Assembly: GCA_014218235.1 (NCBI GenBank)
Contig: CM024764.1
Coordinates: 67,927,184 to 67,991,183, forward strand
Direction: 5' to 3'
Origin: Colocasia esculenta
Lineage: Eukaryota; Streptophyta; Magnoliopsida; Alismatales; Araceae
Length of the DNA: 64,000 bases
Every line of letters begins with the position of its first letter. Within the stretch, counting starts at the first letter, position 1. The notes under the pieces are model-generated. The model saw only the letters and a list, made by a program, of their open reading frames with translations, ran no database searches and was not told the origin of the DNA. Below are positions 11,301 through 23,563 of the stretch, piece by piece. Made by a program: the position numbers and the translations under genes.

Positions 11301-12214
11301 AAGGGGAAGAAGAGCGGCTTCTTGTGGTCGTTCCACAGCTCCTCATCCACCAAGAGCTCCTCCACACGACCCTAGCAAGTTCTAAATTCGTTCCTAGGGT
11401 TTGGGTGAAGAGTATTTAAGTAACCATGGTGTTTAAGAGTCCTATTATAACTAGGAAAGGAGGGTTTCGGGATTGGCATGTTTGGTTTCCTATTTTTGAT
11501 GATTTCCTCCTCCTTTTGAGTGTGTGAGGCATTAGGAAACCTCCCCTCATAGTTAGGCACGAATTTGGGTTGCCATGAATGCATGATTGCATCCCAATTC
11601 AACTATATTTGCCTCTTTTTAATTTCAGCTTATTTATGGTTACGAATTTTTATGTATTTTCTTGCTTCATTTGATTTTTGGGTCATATGTGGTCCATTGG
11701 CCCAATTATGATAATGGGTCATCAATATATAATGTTGGAAGTCTCCCCAATATTTTATTTAATTTATGGTTGCATCGTATTTTCGTGTTAACGGTTTTCC
11801 GACTTGTTTCCTAATTTGGATAATCGGTCACAATAACTCTTCAACCTAGTCCAAATGATTTTTATTGAACCAAATTTCTTGATGGGTCATTATAGATATT
11901 ATTTGAAGTCCATTTATGATTTTTATTTAATTTTCTAACTCATTCCAGTACGTGTGATAATGATTTTCCGACTTATTCATGAATTACGGTAATAAGTCGC
12001 GAAACACTTTAAACTTGGATAATCTGATTTTTCTTGGCACAAATTTCTTTTTGAAACATTTAATAATAATATTAAGGGTTGATTTATAATTTTTACGGAA
12101 TTTTACGATGTGTTTTAGCACATACGATAATGATACGTATGTTTTAAATACTTCCGATATTATGGAAATTATTTATTTCCATTTACTTTGAATTAAAATT
12201 TCCGGGGTGCTACA
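8316..12214 (-). repeat. 3' LTR of the nested gag-only element
   Basis: On the plus strand the LTR runs from TGTCACGTCCC to GGGGTGCTACA. It is 3899 bp, very long for a plant LTR. A GCGAC/GTCGC-rich island lies at about 10080-10340, and there is no open frame of note. The antisense and sense ORFs up to about 154 codons here are duplicated in the other LTR and show no protein-like features. Confidence 0.93.
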
Positions 12215-12226
12215 CCCTCCCCCACT
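12215..12226 (-). other. Polypurine tract of the nested element
   Basis: On the minus strand AGTGGGGGAGGG lies directly upstream of the 3' LTR start TGTAGCACCCC. It is the expected primer for plus-strand DNA synthesis. Confidence 0.85.
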
Positions 12227-12532
12227 TAAGGGAATTTGGTCCCCAAATTCATTGATCATTAATTGGATTTTGAAAGTTATGATCCTTGAGGTCGTTTCGG
12301 ATTTAATTCCTCTAACTTGTTTCAACATCGTGGATGCTAATCCAACATCTACACCTATAGCCACCAGTACTATTCATTTGGTTCCCTCCACTCCTGTCTT
12401 CCTTCCACGGTTGTTATAACTCTATCTTACTCCACCAGATGACTATGGTATAATTACTAGATTATTCCTTTCTAATTTCTCCTTAATGATCTCCCCCACT
12501 TAGAAATGTACCAATAAGAAAACATCATAAGA

Positions 12533-13570
12533 TCAGTCTAGGGGTTTAACAATTATACCTCCTTCTGGGAGCTCCGCTTGCGTTACTGCATTCACACGTC
12601 CTTGACGTTTTACCACTCCCTGGTTCCTTCCAGCTTGGTCTTTTAGCATGGGACAGTTGGGAAGGCGGTGGTCACGACTCCCGCATCGCAGGCAAGCTCC
12701 TGCCTTCTTCCAGCACTCTTCCGCTATGTGTCCAGTCTTGTTGCAAAAGTTACAATATTCAACAATCGTTGTTTCTTCTACTTTGATCTTTTTCTCCATG
12801 CTATAGTCCTTCCCCGTGGTTGGCCTTTTGTTGTTGTTGTAGTTATTACTGTTGTTATTGGGGAAAGTTCCAGTGGTATCGACTGCTCCCCTTTTTATAA
12901 AGGTCGGCTTTGAGAAGTCCTTCCCCCTCATGCCTTCCACCTTAGCCATAGTGTCTTCTACCAGTTGAGCTCTTTGGACCATCTCAGTGTAAGTTTGAAT
13001 ATTGTGTGGTCCGAGCATTTCAATGAACATGGGTCTGAGCCCGTCCATGAAACGATTAGCCTTTAATCTTTCTGTTCCCACCAAGTGTGGGGCATACATA
13101 GCAAGTCGTGCGAACTGAGCCTCATACTCAGCCACAGACATCCCTTTCTGTTTTAGTGCGGCAAACTCTGCTGCCTTCTTCTCCTTGACTCTCTCAGAGA
13201 AATACTTTCCTCGGAATATCTCCAGGAATCCGGCCCACTCTAGTTCAGTTACATTTGGCAGGTGGGCCGAGGTGGCCTTCCACCATGCTCGGGCATCCTT
13301 GGTAAATTGAAAAGTGGCCGGTACCACTTTCTCCCTATTGGTGCATTGCATTACTTGGAAGATCCTTTCTATTTCTTCCTGCCAATTTTCTGCTTTATCT
13401 GGGTCAAGGGATCCAGAGAAACGAGGAGGGTTTAAACTCCTAAAATTCCGGTGCAGATCACCGGCTCCATTCCTTGCAGCAGCCTGATTTCCAGCCTGAA
13501 CCACATTTTGCAGGGCCTGAGTCAATCCAGCTACTGTTTCTTGCATAGCTTGCCATTGGTTGCGAGCCAT
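12533..13570 (-). CDS. gag: Gypsy-type gag, intact 345-residue ORF
   Basis: One uninterrupted frame runs from ATG 13570 to the stop at 12533. It has the retrotransposon gag domain in the first two thirds (PPRFSGSLDPDKAENW, then the ARAWWKATS and FRGKYF region) and two zinc knuckles near the C-terminus (CNFCNKTGHIAEEC and CLRCGSRDHRLPNC). The architecture is that of Ty3/gypsy chromovirus or Tekay-like gag. It is the only protein of the element, and the ORF is intact although the surrounding host element is riddled with stops. That fits a recent insertion or selection for gag in trans-mobilised elements. Gag would form the particle and bind element RNA; enzymes must come from a partner element. 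Confidence 0.92.
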   Translation of the reverse strand: MARNQWQAMQETVAGLTQALQNVVQAGNQAAARNGAGDLHRNFRSLNPPRFSGSLDPDKAENWQEEIERIFQVMQCTNREKVVPATFQFTKDARAWWKATSAHLPNVTELEWAGFLEIFRGKYFSERVKEKKAAEFAALKQKGMSVAEYEAQFARLAMYAPHLVGTERLKANRFMDGLRPMFIEMLGPHNIQTYTEMVQRAQLVEDTMAKVEGMRGKDFSKPTFIKRGAVDTTGTFPNNNSNNYNNNKRPTTGKDYSMEKKIKVEETTIVEYCNFCNKTGHIAEECWKKAGACLRCGSRDHRLPNCPMLKDQAGRNQGVVKRQGRVNAVTQAELPEGGIIVKPLD

Positions 13571-13790
13571 TACAGTTGAGTGTAAGAGTTATGAGGTTTC
13601 CTGAGAAAAGGATGGAAACCAATTAATGTCTCTAGATACATTATAAGAGTCAATGGGTATGAGTGTTTAATTCTTTCTAACATATTTCCAGTCTCTACCC
13701 ATTCTCACCAGGAACTGTATTTAATTTCCATGACCTAGGTTCCATAGGTATCTCCTATTCTTGAGACATATATCCTATTTGGTATTCCTA

Positions 13791-13803
13791 GGCTCTGATA
13801 CCA
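13791..13803 (-). other. Primer-binding site of the nested element (initiator-Met tRNA)
   Basis: On the minus strand TGGTATCAGAGCC lies six bases after the 5' LTR end at 13810, a perfect tRNA-iMet complement. Confidence 0.9.
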
Positions 13804-13809
13804 CTTAAC

Positions 13810-16800
13810 TGTCACGTCCCAAGAATTACGCAGCGGATATTTAATGCGGAATAATTCGAGTCGATATTCCGAGACGTGAACAGTCGGCAAATAAGCCTCT
13901 AGCTAGCACGCACTAAATGTGTATCAACACAACATCATAATAGGGCCCATATGTTGAATGAAATATAATTGTAATCAAATCTCAGCTCATTGTATTTCAA
14001 ATAGAAACTATTACAGGACTAAGACTCAATGAAAGGAAAGTACATAATACTTCTCACTTCCTACTACATGTTCTAACTCTCAATACAAATTACTATAACT
14101 AGACTCATAGTTGGAACGCTCATCACTCGGACGTATTCCCATCCTCGACTTGCTCTTCCTCTTGAACTTCATAGTCACCTAGATTGGGTAAAAGTAGGGA
14201 ATGAGCAAACTAGCCCAGTAGGATTTATATCTCAATGTGCGGGCAATGATATAAGTGATTAACATTTTAGAACTAGGCAAGTACGATGAATGATATGCAA
14301 GTAAGAATAAAACTCGTTAAAACATGATATATAAAATAAGCTAGAGAGAGTGATTATGATAGAACAAGATTGGTGAACGAGATAGAACTAGCAATAGATT
14401 ACTTTGCACAAGCACGCAAGATTTCAATTGATGTCAAGAAACGCAAGATATCATTAATTGCATTAAATGCAGGATGGCCATATCACGCAAGCATGCAAGC
14501 AAGATTTCACAAGCACGATCAAGTAACACTAATCAGGCACGTAGACACCAATGTACACCAAGAAAAGATCCATCAAGAATGTACACCAGGACACGTGTAT
14601 GTGGTTATGTATCTAACATTCAACAAGCAAGAAAGTACTCCCAACGCAGATGCAACGCCAGTAATCATTATACCCCATGGTTAACAGTATATTTATGACT
14701 CTCCGTCATTGGGGCTAGACTGGAGCCCTTGGACACACGCCGTGCCCTGTCAGCATCTCATTTTAAATTTTTAAATGTAGATACCCACAGTCATTAATAA
14801 TGGCCAATGAGAGTTTCAAAACGTAGCATGTGTAATGTCATGTTCATGATGATGATGAGAAAAAGTAATAATCAAATTGAACATGATTTCATGAGAACAA
14901 TGGTCAAGAGATAAATTCGGCAGCACAACGGTACGATTTATACTTTCGTTCAATCTTACATTAATGGCTTTAGTCTAGTTTGTAAGTCACACTCACGAGA
15001 TCAAGAAGAGAAAGGAAGTGCACGCTATCTCCAGGGAACTTCAATGGTACAACCAACTCGTCGGCCATGCGGGAATCCATGGTCAGAGGAGATTTACGGA
15101 GGCCTTGGTGAAAAGGTCGCTAGTCTACCGATTCGGAATGACCGGTAGAGAGTTTCCAATTTCCCAAGAAAAGGCTGCCAAATAGTGCTAGTGTGTAGTG
15201 CAGTACGCCTGTCTCAATTCATGAACCATCGGTCTCAAACTCGCAGGAAACACTTGACAATATAACTTGGAATAAAACTATGCACTTTAACTAATCATGG
15301 ATTGCAAGATTTTATGATAACCATTATCATTTAAACGTGGAAGAACAGTAGGAAGATTAAATCACAAGAAACATGAATGAATCATAACATTTAAGGAGCA
15401 CTTAGAATAGCATTCATGTAATTAAAGCTTTTAAATGGGTTAATCAATTTTTAAGCCATTAAATAACAATCCTGTAATGATCGGACCCAAAACATGCAAC
15501 TTACATAGTAATTAACACGTTTAAACAGACCTTGGGTATACGCGGAAAACTTTGCAAGAAAACACGTGGTTTCAGGTAAAAATCCTGAGATCGCGACATA
15601 GCCATATGAGGAAGGCGACAAGGTGTCAGATTGCGACAGGACAAGGGCCGCGAAGGGATGGCTAGAAGGCGACAGGGGGTTGTGAAGAATGCGACTGGGG
15701 CGGTCCGATTCAGGCAGCATGATCGCGACAACAGTCTTGTCGCAATCAGGTCGCGACATGTCGGGCTGTCGCGACGAGACCTCGGAAGGCGACACATCGA
15801 GCCGTCGCGTTCACAGGATCCGCGCCTGAGTCCGACCAGGATCTGACATGCTCTTAGTTCAGACTTACCATGTTTTGACACAGGGGCGATATTCATGAAA
15901 CGCCTATATCTCTCTATATGCTGACCTTTAGACAGAACTTTCAACATAGAAAATGTCGAGGACATCTCTTGGAAGAACTTTTGTGTTGTGGGCTGGGTCT
16001 GAATCCATCTCTAATTGCATGCAATACAGGAAGAACTTAAAAAAAAAACCTAAACATGCATGACTTCGTTGCGACTTACATGTTAGGCTTGTAACATGAG
16101 ATCTACTGATATTTGGACAAAACGTTTAACATAAAAATGACCAGCACAACTAGTGGAAGAACTTTGATGTTGGGGTTTTACCTAATTCCATCTTTGTCCT
16201 TGTGTGAAGAACTTAAAGTTAAATGCAACCAGAAAACGCAATATCATGCATGACTCTATTACGAAGTTTATAACTCTCAAACTAATGACATTTACACAAA
16301 ACATTTAACAAGAAAGATGACCCTATCGACTAACAAAAGAACTTTCATGTTGGAGTCTTGACCTACTTCGGTCTTAAATGTCAAGAAAAACAGGAAGAAC
16401 CTAAGGCTAACTGCAAACCCGAAAACACAGTATTATGCATGACTCTCTTACGGGGTTCATAACTCTCTAACTAAAGACTTTTAGACAAAACGTTCAACAT
16501 GAAAGATGATAGTGACATCAAGTAGAATAACTTCTGTGTTAAGTGTTTACTCTAATTCGGTCTTGAATCACATGCGACATATTAAGAACGGGAAAAGCTC
16601 TAACAGTGCGCGACGTTGGTAAAACGGTTATAAATCAAGATCTACTAAATGAAATTCGATGAAACCAGTGGGAAATGAAAGTTAACTTGATTCTCTACAC
16701 ATTGGTATATGATATATTAAGGTTTGGCCCGAGAAAACCTACCTTTGGTCGACTTCAAGAGAGTGGTTTGTGCAGGTCGCAGCAGACGAGAAGGGGAAAA

Positions 16801-17701
16801 AGAGCGGCTTCTTGTGGTCGTTCCACAACTCCTCAGCCACTAAGAGCTCCTCCACACGACCCTAGCAAGTTCTAAATTCGTTCCTAGGGTTTGGGTGAAG
16901 AGTATTTAAGTAACCATGGTGTTTAGGAGTCCTATTATAACTAGGAAAGGAGGGTTTCGGGATTGGCATTTGGTTTCCTATTTTTGATGATTTCCTCCTC
17001 CCTTTGAGTGTGTGAGGCATTAGGAAACCTCCCCTCATAGTTAGGCACGAATTTGGGTTGCCATGAATGCATGATTGCATCCCAATTCAACTCTAATTGC
17101 CTCTTTTTAATTTCAGCTTATTTATGGTTACGAATTTCTATGTATTTTCTTGCTTCATTTGATTTTTGGGTCATATGTGGTCCATTGGCCCAATTATGAT
17201 AATGGGTCATCAATATATAATGTTGGAAGTCTCCCCAACATTTTTATTTAATTTATGGTTGCATCGTATTTTCGTGTTAACGGTTTTCCGACTTGTTTCC
17301 TAATTTGGATAATCGGTCACAATAACTCTTCAACCTAGTCCAAATGATTTTTTATTGAACCAAATTTCTTGATGGGTCATTATAGGATATTATTTGAAGT
17401 CCATTTATGATTTTTATTTAATTTTCTAACTCATTCCAGTACGTGTGATAATGATTTTCTGACTTTTCAGAATTACGGTAATAAGTCGCGAAACACTTTA
17501 AACTTGGATAATCTGATTTTTCTTGGCACAAATTTTTTGTGAAACCTTTAATAATAATATTTAGGGTTGATTTATAATTTTTACGGAATTTTCGATGTGT
17601 TTTAGCACATACAATAATAATACGTATGTTTTAAATACTTCTGATATTATGGAAATTATTTATTTCCATTTACTTTGAATTAAAATTTCCGGGGTGCTAC
17701 A
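13810..17701 (-). repeat. 5' LTR of the nested gag-only element
   Basis: The LTR is 3892 bp with the same ends as its partner, and a GCGAC-rich island at about 15590-15830. Differences from the partner are scattered single bases and short indels. Confidence 0.93.
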
Positions 17702-17706
17702 TCTCG

Positions 17707-20055
17707 TCTCCAAGGACTCCGGAACAGAATGGAGTAGTTGAAAGAATGAATAGAACATTGGTAGAAATGGCTCACACTCTTCTGGTTGAAAGCCAACTCT
17801 CAAGGAGTTTTTGGGCAGAAGTTGTGAATACTTCATGCTATATTCTCAACAGAGCTATGGTAAGACCTGTAATGAAGAAAACCCCCTATGAACTGTTAAA
17901 AGGTAAGAAACCCAGTATTGGGTATTTCAGGGTCTTTGCCTCAAAAGTGTTTATACATAATAATGATAAAGTTGATTTAGACAAGTTTGAAGCCAAAAGT
18001 GATCAAAGTATATTTCTGGGATACTCAGAACACTCTAAAGCATATAGGGTGTTTAACAATAAGAATAAAACTGTGGAAGAAACTCCACATGTTGTTTTTG
18101 ATGAGTATCATATAAAGACTGACATTTCTAATTTACATAGGAATGATGATGGAAATGAAGGAACAACTCTTGGGGAACTACAAACAAAAGCAAAAAGAAA
18201 TTCTAAAGTAGTTTTCAAGACTAACAGTGGATATCTTCGCAGGTACAATGATGAAGATGATGAAATACTGTTCAACAAACGAGATGATGAATCTGAAGAA
18301 GATCCACAAGAGGAAGAGCCTCAAGGTGAAACTCCTCAAACAAACCTTCTATAAGATCACCTTCCTCAAGTCCAAGATCAACCCGGCCCGTCAACAATCA
18401 CAAATGTGAGGTACTCCAAACATCACCCACTTGATAATGTGATAGGCGATGTAAATGATTCAGTTCAAACTAGGTCTAAGGTTAGACAATTAGTTGAACA
18501 AGATCATTTAGCTTTTGTATCTCATGTGGAACCTAAAAATGTTGAAGAAGCTTTAAAAGAAAATTCATTGATTGATGCTATGCATGAGGAACTTGGTCAG
18601 TTTCAAAGAAATAATGTCTGGAGTTTAGTTCCTACAACCCCTGAGATTTCTGTCATTGGCACTAGATGGGTGTTTGAGAATAAACTAAATGAAGAGGGTA
18701 AAGTGGTGAGAAATAAGGCTAGACTAGTAGCAAAAGGATATAGTCAAGAATTTGGTATAGACTTTGAAGAATCCTTTGCTCCTGTAGCTAGACATGAAGC
18801 AGTTAGAATTTTGTTGGCATAAGCATGCTCAAATAAGTTCAAACTTTTTCAAATGGATGTTAAAACTGCTTTCCTGAATGGCTACATCAAAGAGGAAGTC
18901 TATGTTTCTTAACCATCTGGTTTTGAAAATTCTGAAATGCCTAACCATGTTTACAAGTTGCACAAAGTTCTTTAAGGTTTGAAGCAGGCACCTCGAGCTT
19001 GGTATGACAGGTTAAGCAACTTCTTGGTGAGTAAAAACTACTCAAGAGGTAAGGTGGACCAAACACTCTTTACTAAGAAAGTTCGCAATCATATAATTGT
19101 TGTTCAAGTTTATGTGGATGACATTATATTTGGTTCCACTAGCCCATCACTGTGTGAGGAGTTTTCCAAACATATGCACAGTGAATTTGAGATGCGTCTA
19201 ATGGGGGAGCTTCAATTCTTTCTTAGTTTGCAGGTAAAGCAACATGAAGACGGCTTCTTCATTAATCAAGAAAAATATGTTAAGGAGCTTCTCAAAAGAT
19301 TTCAATTTGAACAAGTCAAACTTGCCTCAATCCCAATGAGCACAAGCATTAAACTTGAAAATGATGAGAAAGGTAAACCAGTAGATGCAAAGCAATTCTG
19401 AGGTATGATTGGCTCACTCCTTTATCTTACTGCAAGTAGACCGGATATATAGTTCCGTGTTTGCCTTTGTGCTAGATATCAATCTAATCCAAAGGAAAGT
19501 CATTTAGTTGCAGTTAAGAGAATATTCAGATATCTCTTAGGTACGTATGATTTGGGTCTTTGGTATCCAGTAGGAAGTAGCATTGATTTGATATCATATT
19601 CTGATGCTGACTATGCTGGATGTAAAATTGACAGAAAGAGCACTAGTGGATACTGCCAATTTCTTGGTGGTTGCATAGTTTCTTGGGCATCCAAGAAGCA
19701 ACATTTGGTGTCACTCTCCACTGGAGAGGCAGAATATTTTGCTGCAGGGAGCTGTGCTGCTCAAGTGTTGTGGAATAAAAGTCAATTGTGTGATTACAAC
19801 ATTGACATTGGATGCACACCTATCCTATGTGACAACACTAGTGCCATCAATCTCTCAAAGAACCCAGTCCAACACTCTAGGACAAAACACATTGAGATTC
19901 GTCATCACTTCTTGAAAGATGAAGTAGCCAACAAATCTTTGAAGCTTAGCTTCATACCCACTGATAAGCAATTGGCTGACATTTTCACAAAACCATTGGC
20001 CGAGGATAGATTCACAACTTTGAGAAGAGAATTGGGGTTGTGCAAAATGCAATGA
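17707..20055 (+). pseudogene. pol: Copia integrase C-terminus, reverse transcriptase and RNase H of element B, one frame with six stops
   Basis: From the insertion point one frame runs to 20055 without frameshift but with in-frame stops at 18352, 18820, 18910, 18973, 19399 and 19450. It starts with the end of the integrase core (the PEQNGVVER motif with the catalytic Glu) and the integrase C-terminal domain. RT follows (RWVFENKLNEEG, KARLVAKGYSQ, the YVDDIIFGS active site at about 19112). RNase H comes last (SDADYAGC, STGEAEY, CDNTSAI, TKHIEIRHHF). Several stops lie where the family has Gln or Arg codons, consistent with C-to-T change. The enzymes would copy and integrate the element; this copy cannot make them. 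Confidence 0.9.
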
Positions 20056-20388
20056 AGCTCATACCAAACTTTGACATATATGTTCTTTGTGTGCACTGAC
20101 TATGAGGTATATCAAATGGTAAACTGTGGAAGAACAAGTTATGCTTGTTTGGAAACTATTATTATGCGTGAGAAAATATTCTCCGCCCTATATCCATAGT
20201 CAAGTTGCACATTAAAGTCATTCCATTCAAATAAGGTATATGGTTTCTTTTCATTTTTCCCACTCATTTTTAGCAAACAAATGGATGTCTGTGTTGAAAT
20301 GTTTCATTTCTGAACTTGTGTGCAATTGCTTGTTAAACATATGAAAGTCTGTCTTGAATTGCTTGTTGAGTCTACACATACACACAGT

Positions 20389-20400
20389 ATGGGGGAGCAA
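20389..20400 (+). other. Internal polypurine tract after RNase H
   Basis: TATGGGGGAGCAAG resembles a terminal PPT but lies 3.2 kb upstream of the 3' LTR. Related purine runs occur at about 21096-21125 and 23508-23526. Multiple PPT-like tracts between pol and the 3' LTR are described for Sireviruses. Confidence 0.6.
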
Positions 20401-20480
20401 GTTCAGGTTAGATGAATGAATTCTTGAGGGAAACCCATTTTTCTACTCATCCTAGCCTTCAATTTGATTTGTAGAAGTTC

Positions 20481-20740
20481 CTATCGACAGCCCCAATTCC
20501 ATCTGTCGACAGCCATGCCTCCATAGAACCCAGATCTTAAACCCTGTGTGCCTCTGTCGACAGACTCAAATCCATCTGTCGACAGCCAGGCACAGTTTCA
20601 GCTCTCCCTGAACTCAATATCTTCTGCCTGTGTGCATCTGTCGACAACTGAAATCCATCTGTCGACAGCCATGATCTGTCTGAACCCAGAAGTCTTCAAC
20701 TGTGTATATCTGTCGACAGGTTCACATCAGCTGTCGACAG
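20481..20740 (+). repeat. Array of paired CTGTCGACAG palindromes in the 3' spacer
   Basis: Eight perfect or near-perfect copies start at 20481, 20503, 20553, 20576, 20638, 20659, 20710 and 20731. They fall into four pairs whose members are 21-23 bp apart, start to start. A degenerate copy lies at about 21768. Confidence 0.9.
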
Positions 20741-21189
20741 ATACATATTTCACAAGCAATTCCCTATTCTTTCTCAACAGTCTTTATGAGCAGGTCCATA
20801 CCATTGATGTACGGTGCAACTTGGGTATTTATGTATGCTTTTAATCTCTCATGTCCACATTATATTAAAGATATTGTCTCAATCCCAATGATTTTGACAT
20901 ACTATTCTTGTATGAGTCTAGGTTGTATCATTCAGAGTACATTGGGCAAATCTAATGGGTATAACCTAACTCACTTGAATAACACCCTTGTGGCTAATCA
21001 TGTTCTCAGGAGATGTGATAAGTCCTATGGTCATTGAACTTTATGTCTTGCATTGATTGTTACCATACACATTCTTTGACCTCGATTTTCAAACAAAAAA
21101 AAACAAACAAAAAAAAGGGAGAAAAACTACCTATTTCGTACAATCAAACGTCAATAATGGGATAAAGATAGAGCAATGATGTGTATGGT

Positions 21190-21330
21190 TGAGTAACCGG
21201 GGACATGGGCATCACAAATGTCTGCCCTTGCATCAAAAAGCTTACTCATTATCTCTGTAGAATGGCACGATGGTCACTCCCGCTGAGTAACTGGGAGTAC
21301 GGGCACTTCACATGTCTATCCTCACGTGGA
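21190..21330 (+). repeat. Diverged direct repeat in the 3' spacer of element B
   Basis: Two copies of about 40 bp (from 21191 and from 21282) share GAGTAAC-GGG-AC-GGGCA, CA-ATGTCT and CCT segments. The rest of 20741-22079 shows no coding signal. Confidence 0.5.
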
Positions 21331-22079
21331 AAGGTGTTAGTGATCCTACTTACCACTTTTCCCATTGCTTTTTCCTCTAAATAAATCAAATTGAAATAGT
21401 GTGAAGCCTCTAATGTTTGATTAATCTCGGGTTCCTTGATGTTTGTGGTTATCTACTCATGAAGACATCTTTTTCATAAACCATTTGACCATCACCCACT
21501 TGGAATTATGTTTTTCTACAATGGTTTTTATTCAAAGGAGTTATCTTATTTTCATAAGTTTTGGTACGATGTCCTCTTAATGTTCCAACTTGAAACTCCT
21601 AGAGTATTATTTTTAAACCATTGATGATTTTGACTTGTCTTCATATTAGTGAGAATGATAGTTTAAAATGTGTACATACCACCTTTACACATCATCTACA
21701 TCTTGGACGCTCATTGTCATAAAAATTTCTGTCAAGATTCCCATCTACTAGAGTTTCTGTGTGCGCCTGTCGATAGATACCTCTACATCTGCCGACAGTC
21801 GGCAGCAGGCCCTATTTTGGAAGCCCAACGGGCATCTCTTTAGGGTTGGATTTTGTGGGTCCCTGCCCTTTGAACTTCTTTCCCTCTCTTTAAAAGGGAA
21901 CCCACGACCCTTTCCTCTCTTTTCCGCTTCCAAAACTCCCTCCTCCTTCCTTCTCCACCAAACCCTTTCTTCTCTAGGGTGCCAAACCCAGATTCTGCCT
22001 CTCCTGGTTTTTTTCTTCCTCCTCGTGCTTTTTCTTCTTCTTTCCGAGTTCTTCTCCACTCCGAACTCCTCTCTTTCTC

Positions 22080-23285
22080 ATGGCTCCCAAGGGCAAGAAA
22101 CTTGCTTCTCGTCGCCACCTCCTATCTCCCTAAGCCGGCGAGGGTTCCGGGGCTCCTGCCGAGCGCCGAACCAAGCATCGTGATGATCGGCTGCCTGAGC
22201 TTATCGTTCCCCAAGGTTTGCAACTTACCATAGTTCCAGGAACCTTCAGAAAATTCATTCAGCCCCGCTATGTTGATTTTCCTTCTTTCGGAGACATGTT
22301 CCCCAATCTTCTACCCCTCTTCGACACCCAGGGTTGGACGGTGTTTCTTTATTCTCACTTGAACTACTCTCCTACTGCCGTGGCAGTGTTTTTTAATAAT
22401 CTTGGTCTGTCTGGGGATGGGGATCTCTACACCTCTGTCAAAGGTACTTCCTTCAACCTTACCACCAACCTCATCAGCACTGCACTTCAAATTCCTAACT
22501 ATAGGGCTGATGTGGTTCTCAGTCACTCTTCTACATCTGAATATTATCATCTCATCACCCTTCAACCTTATGATGTAGCTCAGAAGATTGCCAAGCTGAA
22601 TGCCAACTCCTTTCCCCCACTGAATAGGATGATCCATCACATCTTCACAACCCTCATTGCTCCAAAGCATGGCAGTCAGGAACTTGTCACTGAGGTTCAT
22701 AAATCTCTCTTTTTCTTCTTCCTCAAGTGCGAACAAATCAACTTTCCAGAACTCATGGTTCACCTGATCTGCCAATGCTTCTACGATTCTAGAAGATCAA
22801 TGCCCTATGCCTGCCCGGTCACTTCCCTTCTCCTCTTCATTGGGATACATATTTCTGATAGTGAGCTTGTCGCCCTCAAATCTCGCAGTGCCTTTGATCT
22901 CACTGCTGCTCATCGGATGGGCTATAAGTTGATTGACAGTGTTGTCACAAGGGACCTCAACGGTAAGGCATAGGCAGATGATGCTGATGAAGAATCACAG
23001 TCCGAGCCAATGGATGCTCAGGGAGATGAATCTGATGATACTGGTGATGAACAAGCGCCTGATCAGCCCTCTCTTCGAGATTTCATCTCTGCTCAAATGG
23101 CACAAATGCAGCTCCAAATGACCACTGGTTTCGCACAACTAAATGCTCGATTGGATAATGTTGATACCAGCTTGGATGCACTGGCTGACACCCAAGTCCA
23201 GCTTCAGATACGGCTTACCAGGCTCTCCACAGAGCTTCATCGTCTCCATCAGGCCTCTGCACCACCTGGGAATGACGATGTCTAG
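22080..23285 (+). pseudogene. Envelope-like / plant transposon protein ORF of element B, two in-frame stops
   Basis: A single frame runs from ATG 22080 (basic start MAPKGKK) to the stop at 23283-23285, about 401 codons. It is broken only by TAA 22131-22133 and TAG 22971-22973. The body (about 22215-22970) reads as a globular domain like the plant-transposon or envelope-like proteins found 3' of pol in Sireviruses. The C-terminal part is acidic, then a heptad-like Gln/Leu-rich stretch (about 23080-23260) likely to form a coiled coil. I see no clear signal peptide or strong transmembrane segment, so a viral-envelope role is not supported. Position and family are the basis for the name; the function is unknown. 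Confidence 0.72.
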
Positions 23286-23563
23286 AGAGTCTAGGAGTCA
23301 GTTATTTGGTCTTTACTTTGCTTTGGTTAGGGTCTTGTCACTGTTATCTTCGTTTACTCTCACAATCATGTTATATCCTTCCCTTGCACTTCGTTTGTCA
23401 TGTCCTGAGTCACTTTTATAACTGTGTGTAATGAATGTTCAATCAATGGAATTCACAGTTATTTGCTTATGTTCTGCTCATGTGTACATGAATTGTCTTT
23501 TTGGATGTTGCCAAAAGAGGGAGAAACATCAATTATGCATAACTTGAAATTTTTGTCATCATC

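Larger units (their letters stand above)
8316..17701 (-). mobile_element. Nested gypsy-type gag-only LTR element (TR-GAG type)
   Basis: Two 3.9-kb LTRs (8316-12214 and 13810-17701) surround only about 1.6 kb of interior. TCTCG is duplicated at 8311-8315 and 17702-17706. Read on the minus strand the order is LTR, PBS, a single intact gag ORF, polypurine tract, LTR. There is no protease, RT or integrase, so the element must depend on another element's enzymes. This matches the TR-GAG class of non-autonomous plant elements. By eye its LTRs differ by about 2% in the first 560 bases, fewer than those of host element B, as expected for a later insertion. Confidence 0.93.

Noticed and set aside
21761..22183. 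140-codon ORF before the envelope-like gene
   Set aside because: It overlaps the envelope-like reading frame in a different frame, is low-complexity, and ends within the true ORF.
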